Below, one piece after another: positions 49,308 to 58,320 of a DNA stretch of 64,000 nt; position 1 is the stretch's first letter, and each line of letters starts with the position of its first letter. The notes under the pieces were generated by a model. That model was given only the letters and a program-made list of their open reading frames with translations. It did no database searches and was not told the DNA's origin. The DNA lies in IMG/VR virus record IMGVR_UViG_3300025011_000019, positions 82,044-146,043 of that record. The stretch is one strand, 5' to 3'. The translations under genes were made by a program, and so were the position numbers. The stretch is from a virus.

Positions 49308-49553
49308 ATGAGTGAAGTAAGAGTTTATAAACATGAGGTATTTGAATTTCTTAATTCTATTGGACGATTAGATGCAATTATACCAGAAGAAGAAATGAAT
49401 GAGATACATAAATACAATTATCAAATTTCAGGAAATATTGGGCAATCAATAAGTATCTTAAAAGGGGCAACAATTATTAAAACTTTACGATTAGAAGATT
49501 TGATGTTTGATAATTTATCTTTTAGTATAGTCCCTAATGGTTGTGTAAGATAA
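49308..49553 (+). CDS. Hypothetical protein, 81 aa
   Basis: Not recognised. AAGGGGAT site; starts MSEVRVYKHE. Mixed alpha/beta. Confidence 0.57.
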   Translation: MSEVRVYKHEVFEFLNSIGRLDAIIPEEEMNEIHKYNYQISGNIGQSISILKGATIIKTLRLEDLMFDNLSFSIVPNGCVR

Positions 49554-49577
49554 AATAAAAGGAGATGAATTAAATTA

Positions 49578-49781
49578 ATGTTTAGTTCTTCAGAATGTTT
49601 TTGGGCAGAAGAGTATCAATATACACAACAAGAATGGGATGATAGAAAAGCAAAATGGAATGGGTATGAATATATTAGATGCCTTATTCCAGAGACGGGA
49701 TTGTATGGATACTATTGTGGGCAAGGAGATCATAGGTGGGCATGGGTTAGAAAAGATATTTATGATAAAGGGTTCAAATAA
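49578..49781 (+). CDS. Hypothetical protein, 67 aa
   Basis: Not recognised. Trp- and Tyr-rich (ECFWAEEYQYTQQEW). AAAGGAGATG site somewhat distant from the ATG. Confidence 0.55.
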   Translation: MFSSSECFWAEEYQYTQQEWDDRKAKWNGYEYIRCLIPETGLYGYYCGQGDHRWAWVRKDIYDKGFK

Positions 49782-49830
49782 AAACCAAATCAAAAGAACA
49801 ATTCATGCTAAATTAGAAAGGAAGTATTAA

Positions 49831-50331
49831 ATGCCTAAAGAAGTTTTTAAGTGTGAGAAATGTGGAGTTGAATTTGAAGAGAGATATGATTGTGTAAGTC
49901 ATGAGTCAGAATGTATTAATGAACAAGATATTATTAATTTAAATTATAAAGAAGCTCTATCTAAATTAAAACAGACACACAACTTAAATATATCCCAAAG
50001 TTACGCTAATATAAGAGTAGAAGATTGTGATGGTTGGATAAGTAAATTTATTCAAATTGGATTGCAAGGTAGTTTACCTAATGGACATATTATTGAAGAT
50101 GATGATCCTTATTTTAGTGTGGATTCGGAAGAAGATTATTCCGTAAATACTTTTTATAATTACATCGAAAGTAAATTAATATTGCCATATTTAAATACTT
50201 TTTATGAAGGTGAATTGCGTACTAAATATTCAGATTGGGGTAGAGATAGGTATATAGTAGACAATCTTGAAATGGATGAAATATGTAGAAGATTTTACGG
50301 CAAGAAAATAAGAATTGAAGTTGTTAATTAG
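49831..50331 (+). CDS. C2H2-type zinc-finger phage protein, 166 aa
   Basis: FKCEKCGVEFEERYDCVSHESEC (Cys7, Cys10 and the later His/Cys) forms a C2HC finger at the N-terminus. The remaining 135 residues are mixed alpha/beta with acidic loops. GAAAGGAAG site. Function unknown. Confidence 0.63.
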   Translation: MPKEVFKCEKCGVEFEERYDCVSHESECINEQDIINLNYKEALSKLKQTHNLNISQSYANIRVEDCDGWISKFIQIGLQGSLPNGHIIEDDDPYFSVDSEEDYSVNTFYNYIESKLILPYLNTFYEGELRTKYSDWGRDRYIVDNLEMDEICRRFYGKKIRIEVVN

Positions 50332-50376
50332 TTTGAAATTGCATATTTAATTGAATGAAGGGAGGTGATATATTTA

Positions 50377-50553
50377 ATGGATGCATTTAAATTTGTCAAT
50401 ATCACTAGAAAATATAAGAAATGTCCGAATTGCGGAAGCAGTTGGAAAGACACAAAATTACAAGTAAGTGTAAAAGATGAAATTGTAACAATTAGTTGTG
50501 AATGTGGTTTCTTAAAATTGGTTGATGAAAATAATAATGAAATAAAGGAGTGA
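50377..50553 (+). CDS. Zinc-ribbon protein, 58 aa
   Basis: CPNCGSSW (about residue 16) and CECG (about 43) form a zinc ribbon. ATG at 50377 after GGGAGGTG. Unknown function. Confidence 0.6.
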   Translation: MDAFKFVNITRKYKKCPNCGSSWKDTKLQVSVKDEIVTISCECGFLKLVDENNNEIKE

Positions 50554-50563
50554 CAAACTAAAA

Positions 50564-51685
50564 TTGAATACTACAATATTTTTGCCTAAAACAATTAAAG
50601 TAGGTTATCAAACACGTTCTGATACATATACAGGTCAACTAGCTTATGTTATTTACATTGATCAAAAAGGTAAATTAAGAAAAGAAGCATCTTGGAATAG
50701 TTGGAGGGATAATAAAATTGAACCACAAGAATTCACCAATGAACCAACTAGTGGATTTGTATTAAATAAGAAAGTAGGCGACTATTCAAGCCATTGGAGT
50801 CATAGACAGGCGTATGTAAGGGTATACGATCCTCGTAATTTTGAGTTCGAAGTCACAATAGAGAACTTACTCTATATTCTTGAAAATGCTAGTTCTATCA
50901 AAGGTAAGGGTTTGGAAGGTGAATTTGTCTATGGTTGGGATGGCAAGGATTTATTGTTAATGCCAGTAGATTCACCTGACTATAAAGAGATTACTGAATA
51001 TAGTGAAATGATTCTTAAAAATAGTTATGTTAAGGCAAAAGAATTAATCTTAGGTGCTACATATAAAACTAAATCAAATGAAGAATGGGTTTATATGGGC
51101 AGATTCGATTATCATACCACTGAATATGATAGTATTCCCGAAGGAAGAACTAATTGGGGAGGTGTGAGTTATAAAAGTGTAAAGAAAGATGTTAATAAAG
51201 GTAAACATCATTTCTTTGCTAGGGAAACCAAAGATTATCGAGATGAATCATATTTAAGCATCTTAACTATCAAATCACTAGGAGAAAGGTTTATAGATAC
51301 TATTTCAACTAATTGTGTAGAAAATTACGCAGAGTTATTTGAGAAACTTGAATGTAAAACTGAATATTCTCCATATGATAAAAGCAAAGATGAATATATT
51401 CAATACACTTTTGAGGAATTTATCGAATATGTTAATAGTCTTGATTTAGACGAGAACTGGCGTACTCTTAATATTAAATCACAAAAAGATTTTGAAGAAG
51501 TAATTGCAGAAATTAGATTTGATAAAGAATATAACTTATATTATTTAAGAGGAGATTATGTAAGATCAACAAATTCTTATGTTCATAATAATATAGGTAC
51601 TATTGAAGATGTATTTAAAAAATATAATCCTGTTTATAAAAATGAGTATTTAGAAAATGGAAAAATTTATAGGATGGTGAAATAA
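50564..51685 (+). CDS. Large conserved-looking phage protein, 373 aa
   Basis: TTG start behind AAAGGAGTG. Not assigned. The N-terminal third is beta-rich (VGYQTRSDTYTGQLAYVIY, then SWNSWRDNKIEPQEF), the middle has GEFVYGWDGKDLLLMP, and the C-terminal part is alpha/beta with many aromatic residues. The composition looks like a conserved phage protein found in several large phages, but I cannot name its role. It is followed 1 base later by a coiled-coil gene. Confidence 0.62.
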   Translation: MNTTIFLPKTIKVGYQTRSDTYTGQLAYVIYIDQKGKLRKEASWNSWRDNKIEPQEFTNEPTSGFVLNKKVGDYSSHWSHRQAYVRVYDPRNFEFEVTIENLLYILENASSIKGKGLEGEFVYGWDGKDLLLMPVDSPDYKEITEYSEMILKNSYVKAKELILGATYKTKSNEEWVYMGRFDYHTTEYDSIPEGRTNWGGVSYKSVKKDVNKGKHHFFARETKDYRDESYLSILTIKSLGERFIDTISTNCVENYAELFEKLECKTEYSPYDKSKDEYIQYTFEEFIEYVNSLDLDENWRTLNIKSQKDFEEVIAEIRFDKEYNLYYLRGDYVRSTNSYVHNNIGTIEDVFKKYNPVYKNEYLENGKIYRMVK

Positions 51686-51686
51686 A

Positions 51687-52091
51687 ATGAAAACTGAAAC
51701 AAATGATCTTAAAATTATGGAACTCAAAAAACAAATTGAGGGTAAGAAAATCAAATTAGGAAAGTCTCAGAAATTTAATCCAATTACTAATTGTTCAATT
51801 GAACTAGACAGCATAAGAGTTAATATTCAAGTCCTTAATAAAGAGCAATTAACTTATCTATTAGTAAAACTAAATTCATATGCTAAATCTGCAAAAGAAT
51901 TAGAAATTGATTTTGTTATTTCAGGGTATCATGTTATGGAATGGATTACTGATATTAAGTCAAAATTAGATTTTGTAAGTCGTAAAGAAGAAGAAAATAA
52001 GTTGAAAGTTATGGAATCTAAATTACATCAATTACTTTCTAATGAGAAGAAAGTTGAACTTGAGATTGATGAGATTATGAAAAATTTGTAA
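51687..52091 (+). CDS. Coiled-coil hypothetical protein, 134 aa
   Basis: Helical at both ends with long Lys/Glu heptads (residues about 8-25 and 95-134). The middle is alpha/beta. Co-translated with the preceding gene. Unknown function. Confidence 0.6.
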   Translation: MKTETNDLKIMELKKQIEGKKIKLGKSQKFNPITNCSIELDSIRVNIQVLNKEQLTYLLVKLNSYAKSAKELEIDFVISGYHVMEWITDIKSKLDFVSRKEEENKLKVMESKLHQLLSNEKKVELEIDEIMKNL

Positions 52092-52153
52092 TAGAATAAG
52101 GGGTGTAACAACCCCTTCAATGATACAACTTATCTTATGAAAGGAGAATCAAA

Positions 52154-52291
52154 ATGAGCGATCCAAATGATTTTCAATGTGATATTTGTGGCAATACATT
52201 AACTTCAGAATCTTGTTTTTGTGAAAACTGTAAAGTGTGGTTATGTAATGGTTGTGCATTTGAAGATAAATGTGAAGAAAGACAAGGATGA
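52154..52291 (+). CDS. Zinc-finger (RING/B-box-like) protein, 45 aa
   Basis: CDIC (about residue 9), CFCENC (about 21) and CNGC (about 31) with a final Cys give two interleaved zinc sites. GAAAGGAGA site. Unknown function. Confidence 0.6.
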   Translation: MSDPNDFQCDICGNTLTSESCFCENCKVWLCNGCAFEDKCEERQG

Positions 52292-52323
52292 AATAATATT
52301 TTATTTAGGAAGGAAGAAATAAT

Positions 52324-52968
52324 ATGATAAATAAACAAATTATTAATTTAACTAATGTGCTAAGAACTAAAAGAAATGAAATTCAAATAATTAATGAGGA
52401 AATTAAAGAAATTGAACAAGCCATAGAAACTATTAATAAATTTAGTCTGACAAACGATAAACCATCTTTACTAATCGCAATTAGAGATTGTTCAGGGTCT
52501 ATGGGAACATGGGAAAGAAAAATATCTTCTGAAATTTATAATCAGATATTTGATATTTTATCAGTAAGTTATAAAAATTTAGATGTTTGTTATATTTTAC
52601 ATAATACTGAGGCTTTTGTAGTTAATAAATTAGCAGATTTTAGTGATGGACAAGAAACTGGTGGAACTAGGTGTTCTCCTGCTTATCAAAAAGCATTAGA
52701 AATTATTGATATTATTGATAATAAAGATTTAGATATCTATATTCTACATTTAACAGATGGTGATAATATCGGTTCAGACAATAAAAAATCTTTGGATTTA
52801 GTAAACGAACTTGCCAATAAATCAAAAATGATTATGTATGGCGAAATTCTTAGAGTATACTATTCATCGACTTTAGCAAATGTTTTAAAAGTAAATCCAA
52901 GTATAAGTATATTTACAATTAGGGAAGAAAAAGAAATTAATTCGAAAGTTCAGGGGTTATTCGAATAG
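52324..52968 (+). CDS. VWA-domain protein
   Basis: 214 residues: a short N-terminal coiled coil (RNEIQIINEEIKEIEQAIE), then a von Willebrand A domain. The metal-ion-dependent adhesion site is visible: D-C-S-G-S in AIRDCSGSMGTW (about residue 57), GGTRCSPA Thr (about 118) and LTDGDN Asp (about 143). VWA proteins usually act as scaffolds with AAA+ ATPases; no such partner is adjacent. GGAAGGAAG site. Confidence 0.8.
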   Translation: MINKQIINLTNVLRTKRNEIQIINEEIKEIEQAIETINKFSLTNDKPSLLIAIRDCSGSMGTWERKISSEIYNQIFDILSVSYKNLDVCYILHNTEAFVVNKLADFSDGQETGGTRCSPAYQKALEIIDIIDNKDLDIYILHLTDGDNIGSDNKKSLDLVNELANKSKMIMYGEILRVYYSSTLANVLKVNPSISIFTIREEKEINSKVQGLFE

Positions 52969-52984
52969 AAAGGAGAAAATTAAT

Positions 52985-53169
52985 ATGAATTCATTACATA
53001 AAAGAATCGAAGAACTTGAAAATATTTATTAGAATTAGAAGAGTTTGAAGCAAAAATATTAATGGATGATAAATGTTGGAATGGCAATGGACTTATTGTA
53101 TTAGGACAAGAATATTCTAATGAAATATTGGAGCTACAAGAGAAAAGAAATAAATTATTAGGAAAATGA
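52985..53169 (+). pseudogene. Small coiled-coil gene with a frameshift
   Basis: Starts MNSLHKRIEELEN after AAAGGAGA and hits TAG after NIY. From about 53022 a different frame continues LLELEEFEAKIL...QEKRNKLLGK to TGA 53167. A single-base change would give a helical protein of about 60 aa. Confidence 0.55.
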
Positions 53170-53182
53170 AGGGAAGGTAATA

Positions 53183-53635
53183 ATGAAAGTAACTAAATAT
53201 AATGGTAAAGGTGCAGTGTGGTATAAACATAAAGAACTAGACAAAGAAGGAAAAATGATTTCTATATCTAATACAGGTAGAAAAGAGCCAGATTATTTTA
53301 AAGTAATTAGAAAGGAATTTAGTGATTTAGATCCATATAGAAGTGAACCAGAAGAAGTTGAAGATTTCATTTACTATCTTAATAAAGAAGTAGACTTAGA
53401 GGAAAGTGCTTATGATTTTGATATGCCTTTACCTGATAGTACAAAAGAATATTTTATAATCTTCAATGATAAGATTTGGCTTTATATAATTATCTCAGAT
53501 GAATATATGGGAGGTGGAGATTCTTCGACCTATGCACACATTAATAGTATTTTAGTTCCAGAAAATACACCAATTGAAGAAGTCAAAGAAGTTAGAGATT
53601 GGTTGGTTAAGGGTGGATTTAAGATGTTGAGATAA
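53183..53635 (+). CDS. Hypothetical protein, 150 aa
   Basis: Not recognised. Acidic, alpha/beta, with GAAGGTAAT before the start. Ends VKGGFKMLR. Confidence 0.6.
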   Translation: MKVTKYNGKGAVWYKHKELDKEGKMISISNTGRKEPDYFKVIRKEFSDLDPYRSEPEEVEDFIYYLNKEVDLEESAYDFDMPLPDSTKEYFIIFNDKIWLYIIISDEYMGGGDSSTYAHINSILVPENTPIEEVKEVRDWLVKGGFKMLR

Positions 53636-53684
53636 CCCCAAGAAACGAATCTTTCATAGGATAATAAGGAGGGAGGTGTAAAAT

Positions 53685-53936
53685 ATGTTCTTTAATCCTT
53701 TCCCTTGGTGGTTTATAATTTTAGTAGTTATTCCTGCTCAGATATTCTATTTTATAACTTATTTACCTTATTATCCATTGAAGATCATTGGATTAGGAAA
53801 ATGGTATAAAAAAGGACATTATTTTGTATTATCACATATTGAACAATTCATATTACAACCAAAAAATTATTGCAAACATATTAAACAAATTAATATTCAG
53901 ATTATTAAAGATTGTAATCGATATAAAGAAAAATAA
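53685..53936 (+). CDS. Membrane protein, 83 aa
   Basis: One or two hydrophobic segments near the N-terminus (PWWFIILVVIPAQIFYFI, residues 5-22), then a soluble basic tail. GGGAGGTG site. Unknown role. Confidence 0.58.
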   Translation: MFFNPFPWWFIILVVIPAQIFYFITYLPYYPLKIIGLGKWYKKGHYFVLSHIEQFILQPKNYCKHIKQINIQIIKDCNRYKEK

Positions 53937-53993
53937 ATTGGGCTTAAAATTAACCATTGAATTGATTATAAAAATAAAAGGAGAGAGAGCGTT

Positions 53994-54371
53994 ATGAGAA
54001 ATATATTAAACGCAATATTAACATTTTTAGTGTTCTGGGTTGGTAACGAGTATTTTAAAGAATATATATCTATCTCTGATACAAAAACTATGATTATTGC
54101 AACTTTGCTTATGGTCGCTATAGGATATTTGTTTAGTTTACTTATGATTGCCTCTGTTTTAACAATCCCTTTAGGGATAGGGTGTTTAACTACTATAATT
54201 CTATTTTTTGTGGCAATTGTATTAACTCCAGTGAAACTGTGGTTGCTTGATAATTATTTGTTAGGATTTTATATTAATGGATTCTGGACATATGTAGTAT
54301 TAACCGCAATATTGAGTATATTTACAATTAAGGTTAAATCAAATGTAAAAAGCAATCCTAGCAACAACTAA
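53994..54371 (+). CDS. Four-span membrane protein (phage-holin/PF04020-like)
   Basis: 125 residues with about four hydrophobic segments (3-20, 32-52, 57-82, 95-114). The pattern SLLMIASVLTIPLGIGCLT resembles the small four-span family that includes YvlD and is sometimes labelled phage holin family. Holin function is not shown; no endolysin is nearby. GGAGAGAG site. Confidence 0.58.
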   Translation: MRNILNAILTFLVFWVGNEYFKEYISISDTKTMIIATLLMVAIGYLFSLLMIASVLTIPLGIGCLTTIILFFVAIVLTPVKLWLLDNYLLGFYINGFWTYVVLTAILSIFTIKVKSNVKSNPSNN

Positions 54372-54472
54372 ATTTATGGAAAGATTCAATATTTATCAGA
54401 TTGTTTTCATAAATTTGCAAGGTAGACATTAGATTTAGAAGATACTGAATAATAAATGAAGGGATTGATGGT

Positions 54473-54664
54473 ATGTATAAAATATATAATGCAATAAAAG
54501 AAAAAATGCTTTCTCAAGGAATTAGCGAAGATGAAATAAATTCATTTATGGAAGAAAGAAAGTTTACAATCTCATTTGGAGATCAAAATGTTATGGTGAA
54601 TAAAGATGGAAAATTTCAATGGGTAAAAAAGAACGGCATGTCTCTAACTCTTGAAATGAAATAA
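54473..54664 (+). CDS. Hypothetical protein, 63 aa
   Basis: Not recognised. Helical N-terminus then a small beta hairpin (GDQNVMVNKDGKFQWV). GAAGGGA site. Confidence 0.57.
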   Translation: MYKIYNAIKEKMLSQGISEDEINSFMEERKFTISFGDQNVMVNKDGKFQWVKKNGMSLTLEMK

Positions 54665-54728
54665 GAACAAATGAAAGAGGGGTTTAATTAAATAGTCCCT
54701 CGAAAAACTGATTTGAAAGGATGTTATT

Positions 54729-55211
54729 ATGAAAATAATTGTTAAAGGTAAAAATATAAAATTAAATTATAAATTTTGCGTAGTTAATTATTGGTATTTT
54801 AGTCGTATTAATTTTGATTCTTATGAAGTTCGTCAAATTAAACATAAGATTGAAATGTTAAGATGGGGAGATATTATTTCAAATGAAGAAATCACATATG
54901 AAACATATTTTGAATTAAAGGATCTAGATTACAGATTAAATATTGGGGAGAAATTTAATGGTAATATAGTTGAATCAGTAGAGGGTACTGATGATGGAAA
55001 TATTATCTATTATACCGATAAAGTTTTAAAATTAGATGATAATATAGAAGAAAAAAATAAAATCAAAAAAGATATAGACGATCAAATTGAAGAACTACAA
55101 CGAGAACTTGAAAGAGTAGAGTTGAGGATTCAAATAGAAGAATTAAGGAATTGTAATAAAAGCTTAAATACTAAAACTGAAACGAAAAAGTGGTATAAAT
55201 TTTGGCAATAA
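54729..55211 (+). CDS. Hypothetical protein with C-terminal coiled coil, 160 aa
   Basis: The N-terminal 100 residues are beta-rich, followed by a coiled coil from about 110 to 140 (IKKDIDDQIEELQRELERVE) and a basic aromatic tail (KKWYKFWQ). GAAAGGATG site. Confidence 0.6.
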   Translation: MKIIVKGKNIKLNYKFCVVNYWYFSRINFDSYEVRQIKHKIEMLRWGDIISNEEITYETYFELKDLDYRLNIGEKFNGNIVESVEGTDDGNIIYYTDKVLKLDDNIEEKNKIKKDIDDQIEELQRELERVELRIQIEELRNCNKSLNTKTETKKWYKFWQ

Positions 55212-55246
55212 AAAAAGAATTTCAAACCATTTGAAAGGATAAATAT

Positions 55247-55477
55247 ATGGAAATAACTTCAATTAAAAACAAACCCACTGGAAATGATGTCTGTCCTCAA
55301 TACCTACATAAGAAATTAGATATGGCAAAAACCGAATTAACATTAGATAATCCATTACTAATCGTATATGAAGGTGGGTCATTTTTCAGTCATGAAAATA
55401 TCATTGATGTGGAACATTGGCTTGATCTAGATATTATTGTAGTTGAGACAACAAATAAAGTATGGATAATATCCTAG
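55247..55477 (+). CDS. Hypothetical protein, 76 aa
   Basis: Not recognised. Starts MEITSIKNKP after GAAAGGAT. Alpha/beta, acidic. Confidence 0.58.
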   Translation: MEITSIKNKPTGNDVCPQYLHKKLDMAKTELTLDNPLLIVYEGGSFFSHENIIDVEHWLDLDIIVVETTNKVWIIS

Positions 55478-55496
55478 CAAAGAGGAGGATTAAATA

Positions 55497-55697
55497 ATGT
55501 TTAAAATAATTTGTAGCACATGCGGAAATGAAGTAAATCTAATTAGGCCAATAGACAAAGAAGAGCGTTCATATAGCGAAAGTGATGGTTGGTATGTCTC
55601 AGAAGATAATTTAGGAAGTTTTGATATTCTTGGTGAACATGATCAAATTTGGATAACTTGTAATAGTTGCGATGCAAAGGTTTGGATGTTTACATAA
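55497..55697 (+). CDS. Zinc-ribbon protein, 66 aa
   Basis: CSTCGNE (about residue 5) and CNSCDAK (about 57) form a zinc ribbon with an acidic insert. GAGGAGG site. Confidence 0.6.
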   Translation: MFKIICSTCGNEVNLIRPIDKEERSYSESDGWYVSEDNLGSFDILGEHDQIWITCNSCDAKVWMFT

Positions 55698-55746
55698 TAC
55701 ACTAGAACTCATATTTTATGTCCAATTAAGAAAGGGATGAAAGTCA

Positions 55747-56004
55747 TTGTTGTTATCGACTATTAATAATAATTTAAAATACATCTGGGATGATGAATAT
55801 ATCGAAGAAGATTATGGAGTGCATGAAATAAAAGAAATTACAGAAATAATTCAATATTATATTGATAGTAAACTATTTACCAACGAAGAAATTGCTACTT
55901 TATTACGTGCAGAGTTTATATTGGCTTTTAATGAAGATTGCATTAATCATGATTGTTTAATTTTTGAGAGAATTATAAATGAATATTACAATAGGATGTT
56001 GTAA
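55747..56004 (+). CDS. Hypothetical protein, 85 aa (paralogue of the gene at 56727)
   Basis: Shares with the 56727 protein a YYI[DN]SK-x[FY]-x-x[ED]EI-x-x-LLR-x-EF block (about residue 36) and a DCI-x-HD/N-x-x-IFERII end, so the two arose by duplication. TTG start after GAAAGGGATG. Function unknown. Confidence 0.6.
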   Translation: MLLSTINNNLKYIWDDEYIEEDYGVHEIKEITEIIQYYIDSKLFTNEEIATLLRAEFILAFNEDCINHDCLIFERIINEYYNRML

Positions 56005-56091
56005 GCAAGTGATAAGATTAGTGTGGATTGGCTGAATCAATTATAAGATCCTAGCAAACCACTGTTTTATAGGATAGGAAGGAGATAAAGT

Positions 56092-56262
56092 ATGGCATTA
56101 TTCACCAAACAACCAATGTTTTGTTGTATCTGTGGAATCAATTTTAAATACGATTTTAATTACAGAGGCGTTCCTGTCTGTTGTGTAGAATGTTGGGATG
56201 AATATCAAAGAAGGAAATCTTTGAGTATTTTAGGTAAGGAATATTATTTGAATCCACAATAA
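56092..56262 (+). CDS. Zinc-binding protein, 56 aa
   Basis: CCIC (about residue 11) and CCVEC (about 30) form a compact zinc site. Strong GAAGGAGA. Unknown function. Confidence 0.6.
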   Translation: MALFTKQPMFCCICGINFKYDFNYRGVPVCCVECWDEYQRRKSLSILGKEYYLNPQ

Positions 56263-56290
56263 AAATGCTATTTGGAGGGAGCAGTTACAA

Positions 56291-56449
56291 ATGTCAAAAC
56301 TATTAAAACTAGAATTAACTAAAGATGAAATGATATTTATAAGGAATGGTTTAGGGTACTTAGAGACATTAACTATGAGGCATCCTAAAATGCATGAAAA
56401 ACTGATACGCAAATTTGATGATATTATTAAAACGAAAGAGGTAGAGTAA
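56291..56449 (+). CDS. Hypothetical helical protein, 52 aa
   Basis: MSKLLKLELT start, two basic helices. GGAGGGAG site. Its stop is directly followed by the GTG of the next gene. Confidence 0.58.
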   Translation: MSKLLKLELTKDEMIFIRNGLGYLETLTMRHPKMHEKLIRKFDDIIKTKEVE

Positions 56450-56686
56450 GTGTCTATTTTATCTAGTTTAAATTTTCATCCATTACAAAGAAAACGCATA
56501 GATTTAGAATCATGGCGAAGACAACAACGAGAAAAGTTAGAATCTGATTTTAAACAGCAACTTAAAGATATTCAAAGTCAATGTACCCATCAATGGGAAG
56601 ATGGAAAAAGTGCTATAGATTATACTTCACCACCATTCAGCGATATATATTGTGTAATATGCAATAAGTTTGATTTCGGTAATTAA
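56450..56686 (+). CDS. Hypothetical protein, 78 aa
   Basis: GTG start at the base after the previous stop, with AAAGAGG inside the previous gene. A basic helical N-terminus (coiled-coil-like) is followed by a Cys/His pair (CTHQW, CVIC) that may bind zinc. Confidence 0.57.
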   Translation: MSILSSLNFHPLQRKRIDLESWRRQQREKLESDFKQQLKDIQSQCTHQWEDGKSAIDYTSPPFSDIYCVICNKFDFGN

Positions 56687-56726
56687 CATACCATAAATCA
56701 CAATATTGAAAGGAATGATATTAAAT

Positions 56727-57023
56727 ATGAAGAGCAAACTAGTATTATTGGATGTAATAGAAAGTCATATCATATCTATTTTTGGCAATGAAAAAGATGA
56801 ATGTGACATCCCCTACAAAGAGGTATACACTCATGAATTGAGCAGAATTGCAAAAGATACACAAGAATATTACATCAACTCAAAATACTACACTAGAGAT
56901 GAGATCATTACTCTTTTACGCTCAGAATTCATTGAATGCTTCGGAGGGGATTGTATAGATCATAATAGAGCAATATTTGAAAGAATAATATATAGATATT
57001 ATGATGCAATTAAAATAGCTTAG
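56727..57023 (+). CDS. Hypothetical protein, 98 aa (paralogue of the gene at 55747)
   Basis: ATG at 56727 after GAAAGGAATG. Helical; shares the YYINSKYYTRDEIITLLRSEF block and the DCIDHN...IFERII end with its paralogue 700 bases upstream. Unknown function. Confidence 0.6.
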   Translation: MKSKLVLLDVIESHIISIFGNEKDECDIPYKEVYTHELSRIAKDTQEYYINSKYYTRDEIITLLRSEFIECFGGDCIDHNRAIFERIIYRYYDAIKIA

Positions 57024-57062
57024 AATCCAAATATGATAGGAAATTAAAAGGAGTATTTATAA

Positions 57063-57950
57063 TTGACAAGAGAAGAAAGAAATCAATTTAATTATAATAA
57101 GCGTCATAAAATGATTGATGAAATTGAATATAAACAATGTACTAAATGCGAACAGTGGTTTCCCATGAATTTAGATAATTTCTATGAATGGAATCAAAGT
57201 AGTGATAATTTAAGTTCCAGATGTAAATTATGTAATATTAAAGATGTACAGAAAAGATATTTTAATACAGACAAGGAAGTACGAAGAGTAAAAAGAAAAA
57301 ACACATATCACACAAACAAAAAAGATAAAGAATGTACTAAAAAACATTCTAAAATAAGAAGATTAAAAGGTAAACATGCAGAATGGTTGAAAAGCGAAGT
57401 GGGAAAAGAAAAATCAAAGATATATACCGAGAAACGAAAAGAAAAGATGCATTATATTAGTGAAAAAGAATGGAGGTTGTGCAAGAACTATTTCAACAAT
57501 TGTTGTGCTTTCTGTGGACTTTCAATTGAAAAACATTTTAAAAAATATCGTGGGATAGTGAGACCTCATGATTTACATAGAGAACATGCAGATGATAAAG
57601 GATCTAATGGGTTAGACAATTGTATACCATCTTGTAATAGTTGTAATAGTTCTAAACATTCTTCTACTATAGAAGAATGGTATACTCATGATAACCCAGT
57701 ATTTTCTCAGGAACGGTTAGATAAGTTTAATAAATGGTTAAAAGAAGATTATAAATTATACATAGAAGAAAATCCTCTATATAGAATCCTAAGAAAGAAA
57801 AATGAAGATGGAAAAACGTATCATCATGAATTATGGAGTATGGACAAACAATATAAATTAATACATATACTTGCACAAGGGAACAAAAGGAAAGATTTAG
57901 AACAAGATATCCAAAAATATTTATTATCTCTTAATACTTCACAATTATAA
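57063..57950 (+). CDS. HNH homing-type endonuclease, copy 2
   Basis: 295 residues, TTG start after AAAAGGAG. CTKCEQWFPMNLDNFY (about residue 25) and CKLC (about 57) form the N-terminal zinc knuckle, followed by a long basic linker. The HNH core has CAFCGLSIEKHF (about 145), LHREHADDKGSNGLDN (about 170) and CNSCNSSKH (about 192), then EEWYTHDNPVF. It shares its whole layout with the protein at 43911. It stands directly upstream of a promoter and non-coding RNA region. Confidence 0.83.
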   Translation: MTREERNQFNYNKRHKMIDEIEYKQCTKCEQWFPMNLDNFYEWNQSSDNLSSRCKLCNIKDVQKRYFNTDKEVRRVKRKNTYHTNKKDKECTKKHSKIRRLKGKHAEWLKSEVGKEKSKIYTEKRKEKMHYISEKEWRLCKNYFNNCCAFCGLSIEKHFKKYRGIVRPHDLHREHADDKGSNGLDNCIPSCNSCNSSKHSSTIEEWYTHDNPVFSQERLDKFNKWLKEDYKLYIEENPLYRILRKKNEDGKTYHHELWSMDKQYKLIHILAQGNKRKDLEQDIQKYLLSLNTSQL

Positions 57951-57957
57951 AATAATA

Positions 57958-57990
57958 ATTGTTGACATTAACAATCAAGCAGTGTATAAT
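57958..57990 (+). promoter_or_regulatory. Consensus promoter of a non-coding region
   Basis: TTGACA (57962), exactly 17 bases and TATAAT (57985), a perfect match to consensus. ATTGTT-N6-AACAAT overlaps the -35 box and could be an operator. No long gene follows for about 340 bases. Confidence 0.8.
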
Positions 57991-57996
57991 GATTGT

Positions 57997-58320
57997 AATG
58001 GGTGGCAGAGCAAGATGTCGTTACAATAAATAAATTCACAGTATAGCATAGTCGGAAAATGCATCCCCATAGTCAGGGAAGATCGATGGTTCAAATCCAT
58101 TAATTGTGAAAAGATTGGTGAGTAATGAAAAGATAATTAAAAAAGCATAACTGGAATTTTAACAGTGTAAATGCGGTTGTAGATGATTTTTTGGAACTTT
58201 TTCAGGCTACAACAGTTATCCGTGTGGGTGAGAGACCCATGCCTCATGATTAATTTTGCATAGTTCGTTAGTGTAAAAATAATAATAATCCAAACAAAGA
58301 TTTCTTTCATAGACTTTAGG
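57997..58320 (+). ncRNA. Probable structured non-coding RNA containing a tRNA-like domain
   Basis: About 320 bases after a perfect promoter contain no convincing coding frame. Beyond the tRNA-like segment there are nested complementary stretches: ATAACT (about 58148) with AGTTAT, GTTGTAG (about 58174) with CTACAAC (about 58206), and a hairpin TGGGT-GAGAG-ACCCA (about 58224). It does not match a class I can name. The transcript may continue into the gene at 58337, so parts could be a long 5' leader. Confidence 0.5.
58037..58109 (+). tRNA. tRNA-like element, nominal anticodon AGT
   Basis: The 73 bases fold into a cloverleaf with standard dimensions: acceptor stem 6 of 7 pairs (A7-A66 mismatch, extended by two further pairs outside), D arm GCAT/ATGC with loop AGTCGGAAA, anticodon arm with 4 of 5 pairs (C28-A42 mismatch) and loop ATAGTCA (T33 present, C at 37 unusual), a 4-base variable loop, and a T arm GATGG/CCATT with perfect loop TTCAAAT. 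No CCA is encoded. It could be a working phage tRNA, a decayed one, or a tRNA mimic in a longer RNA. Confidence 0.5.

Noticed and set aside
53994-54371. Functional holin
   Set aside because: The four-span pattern is only family-like, no endolysin is close, and this segment looks early rather than lytic.
57997-58320. Group I intron or tmRNA
   Set aside because: I could not find the P/Q/R/S core elements of a group I intron or the tag-coding and 3' Ala-acceptor features of tmRNA; only a tRNA-like part is supported.
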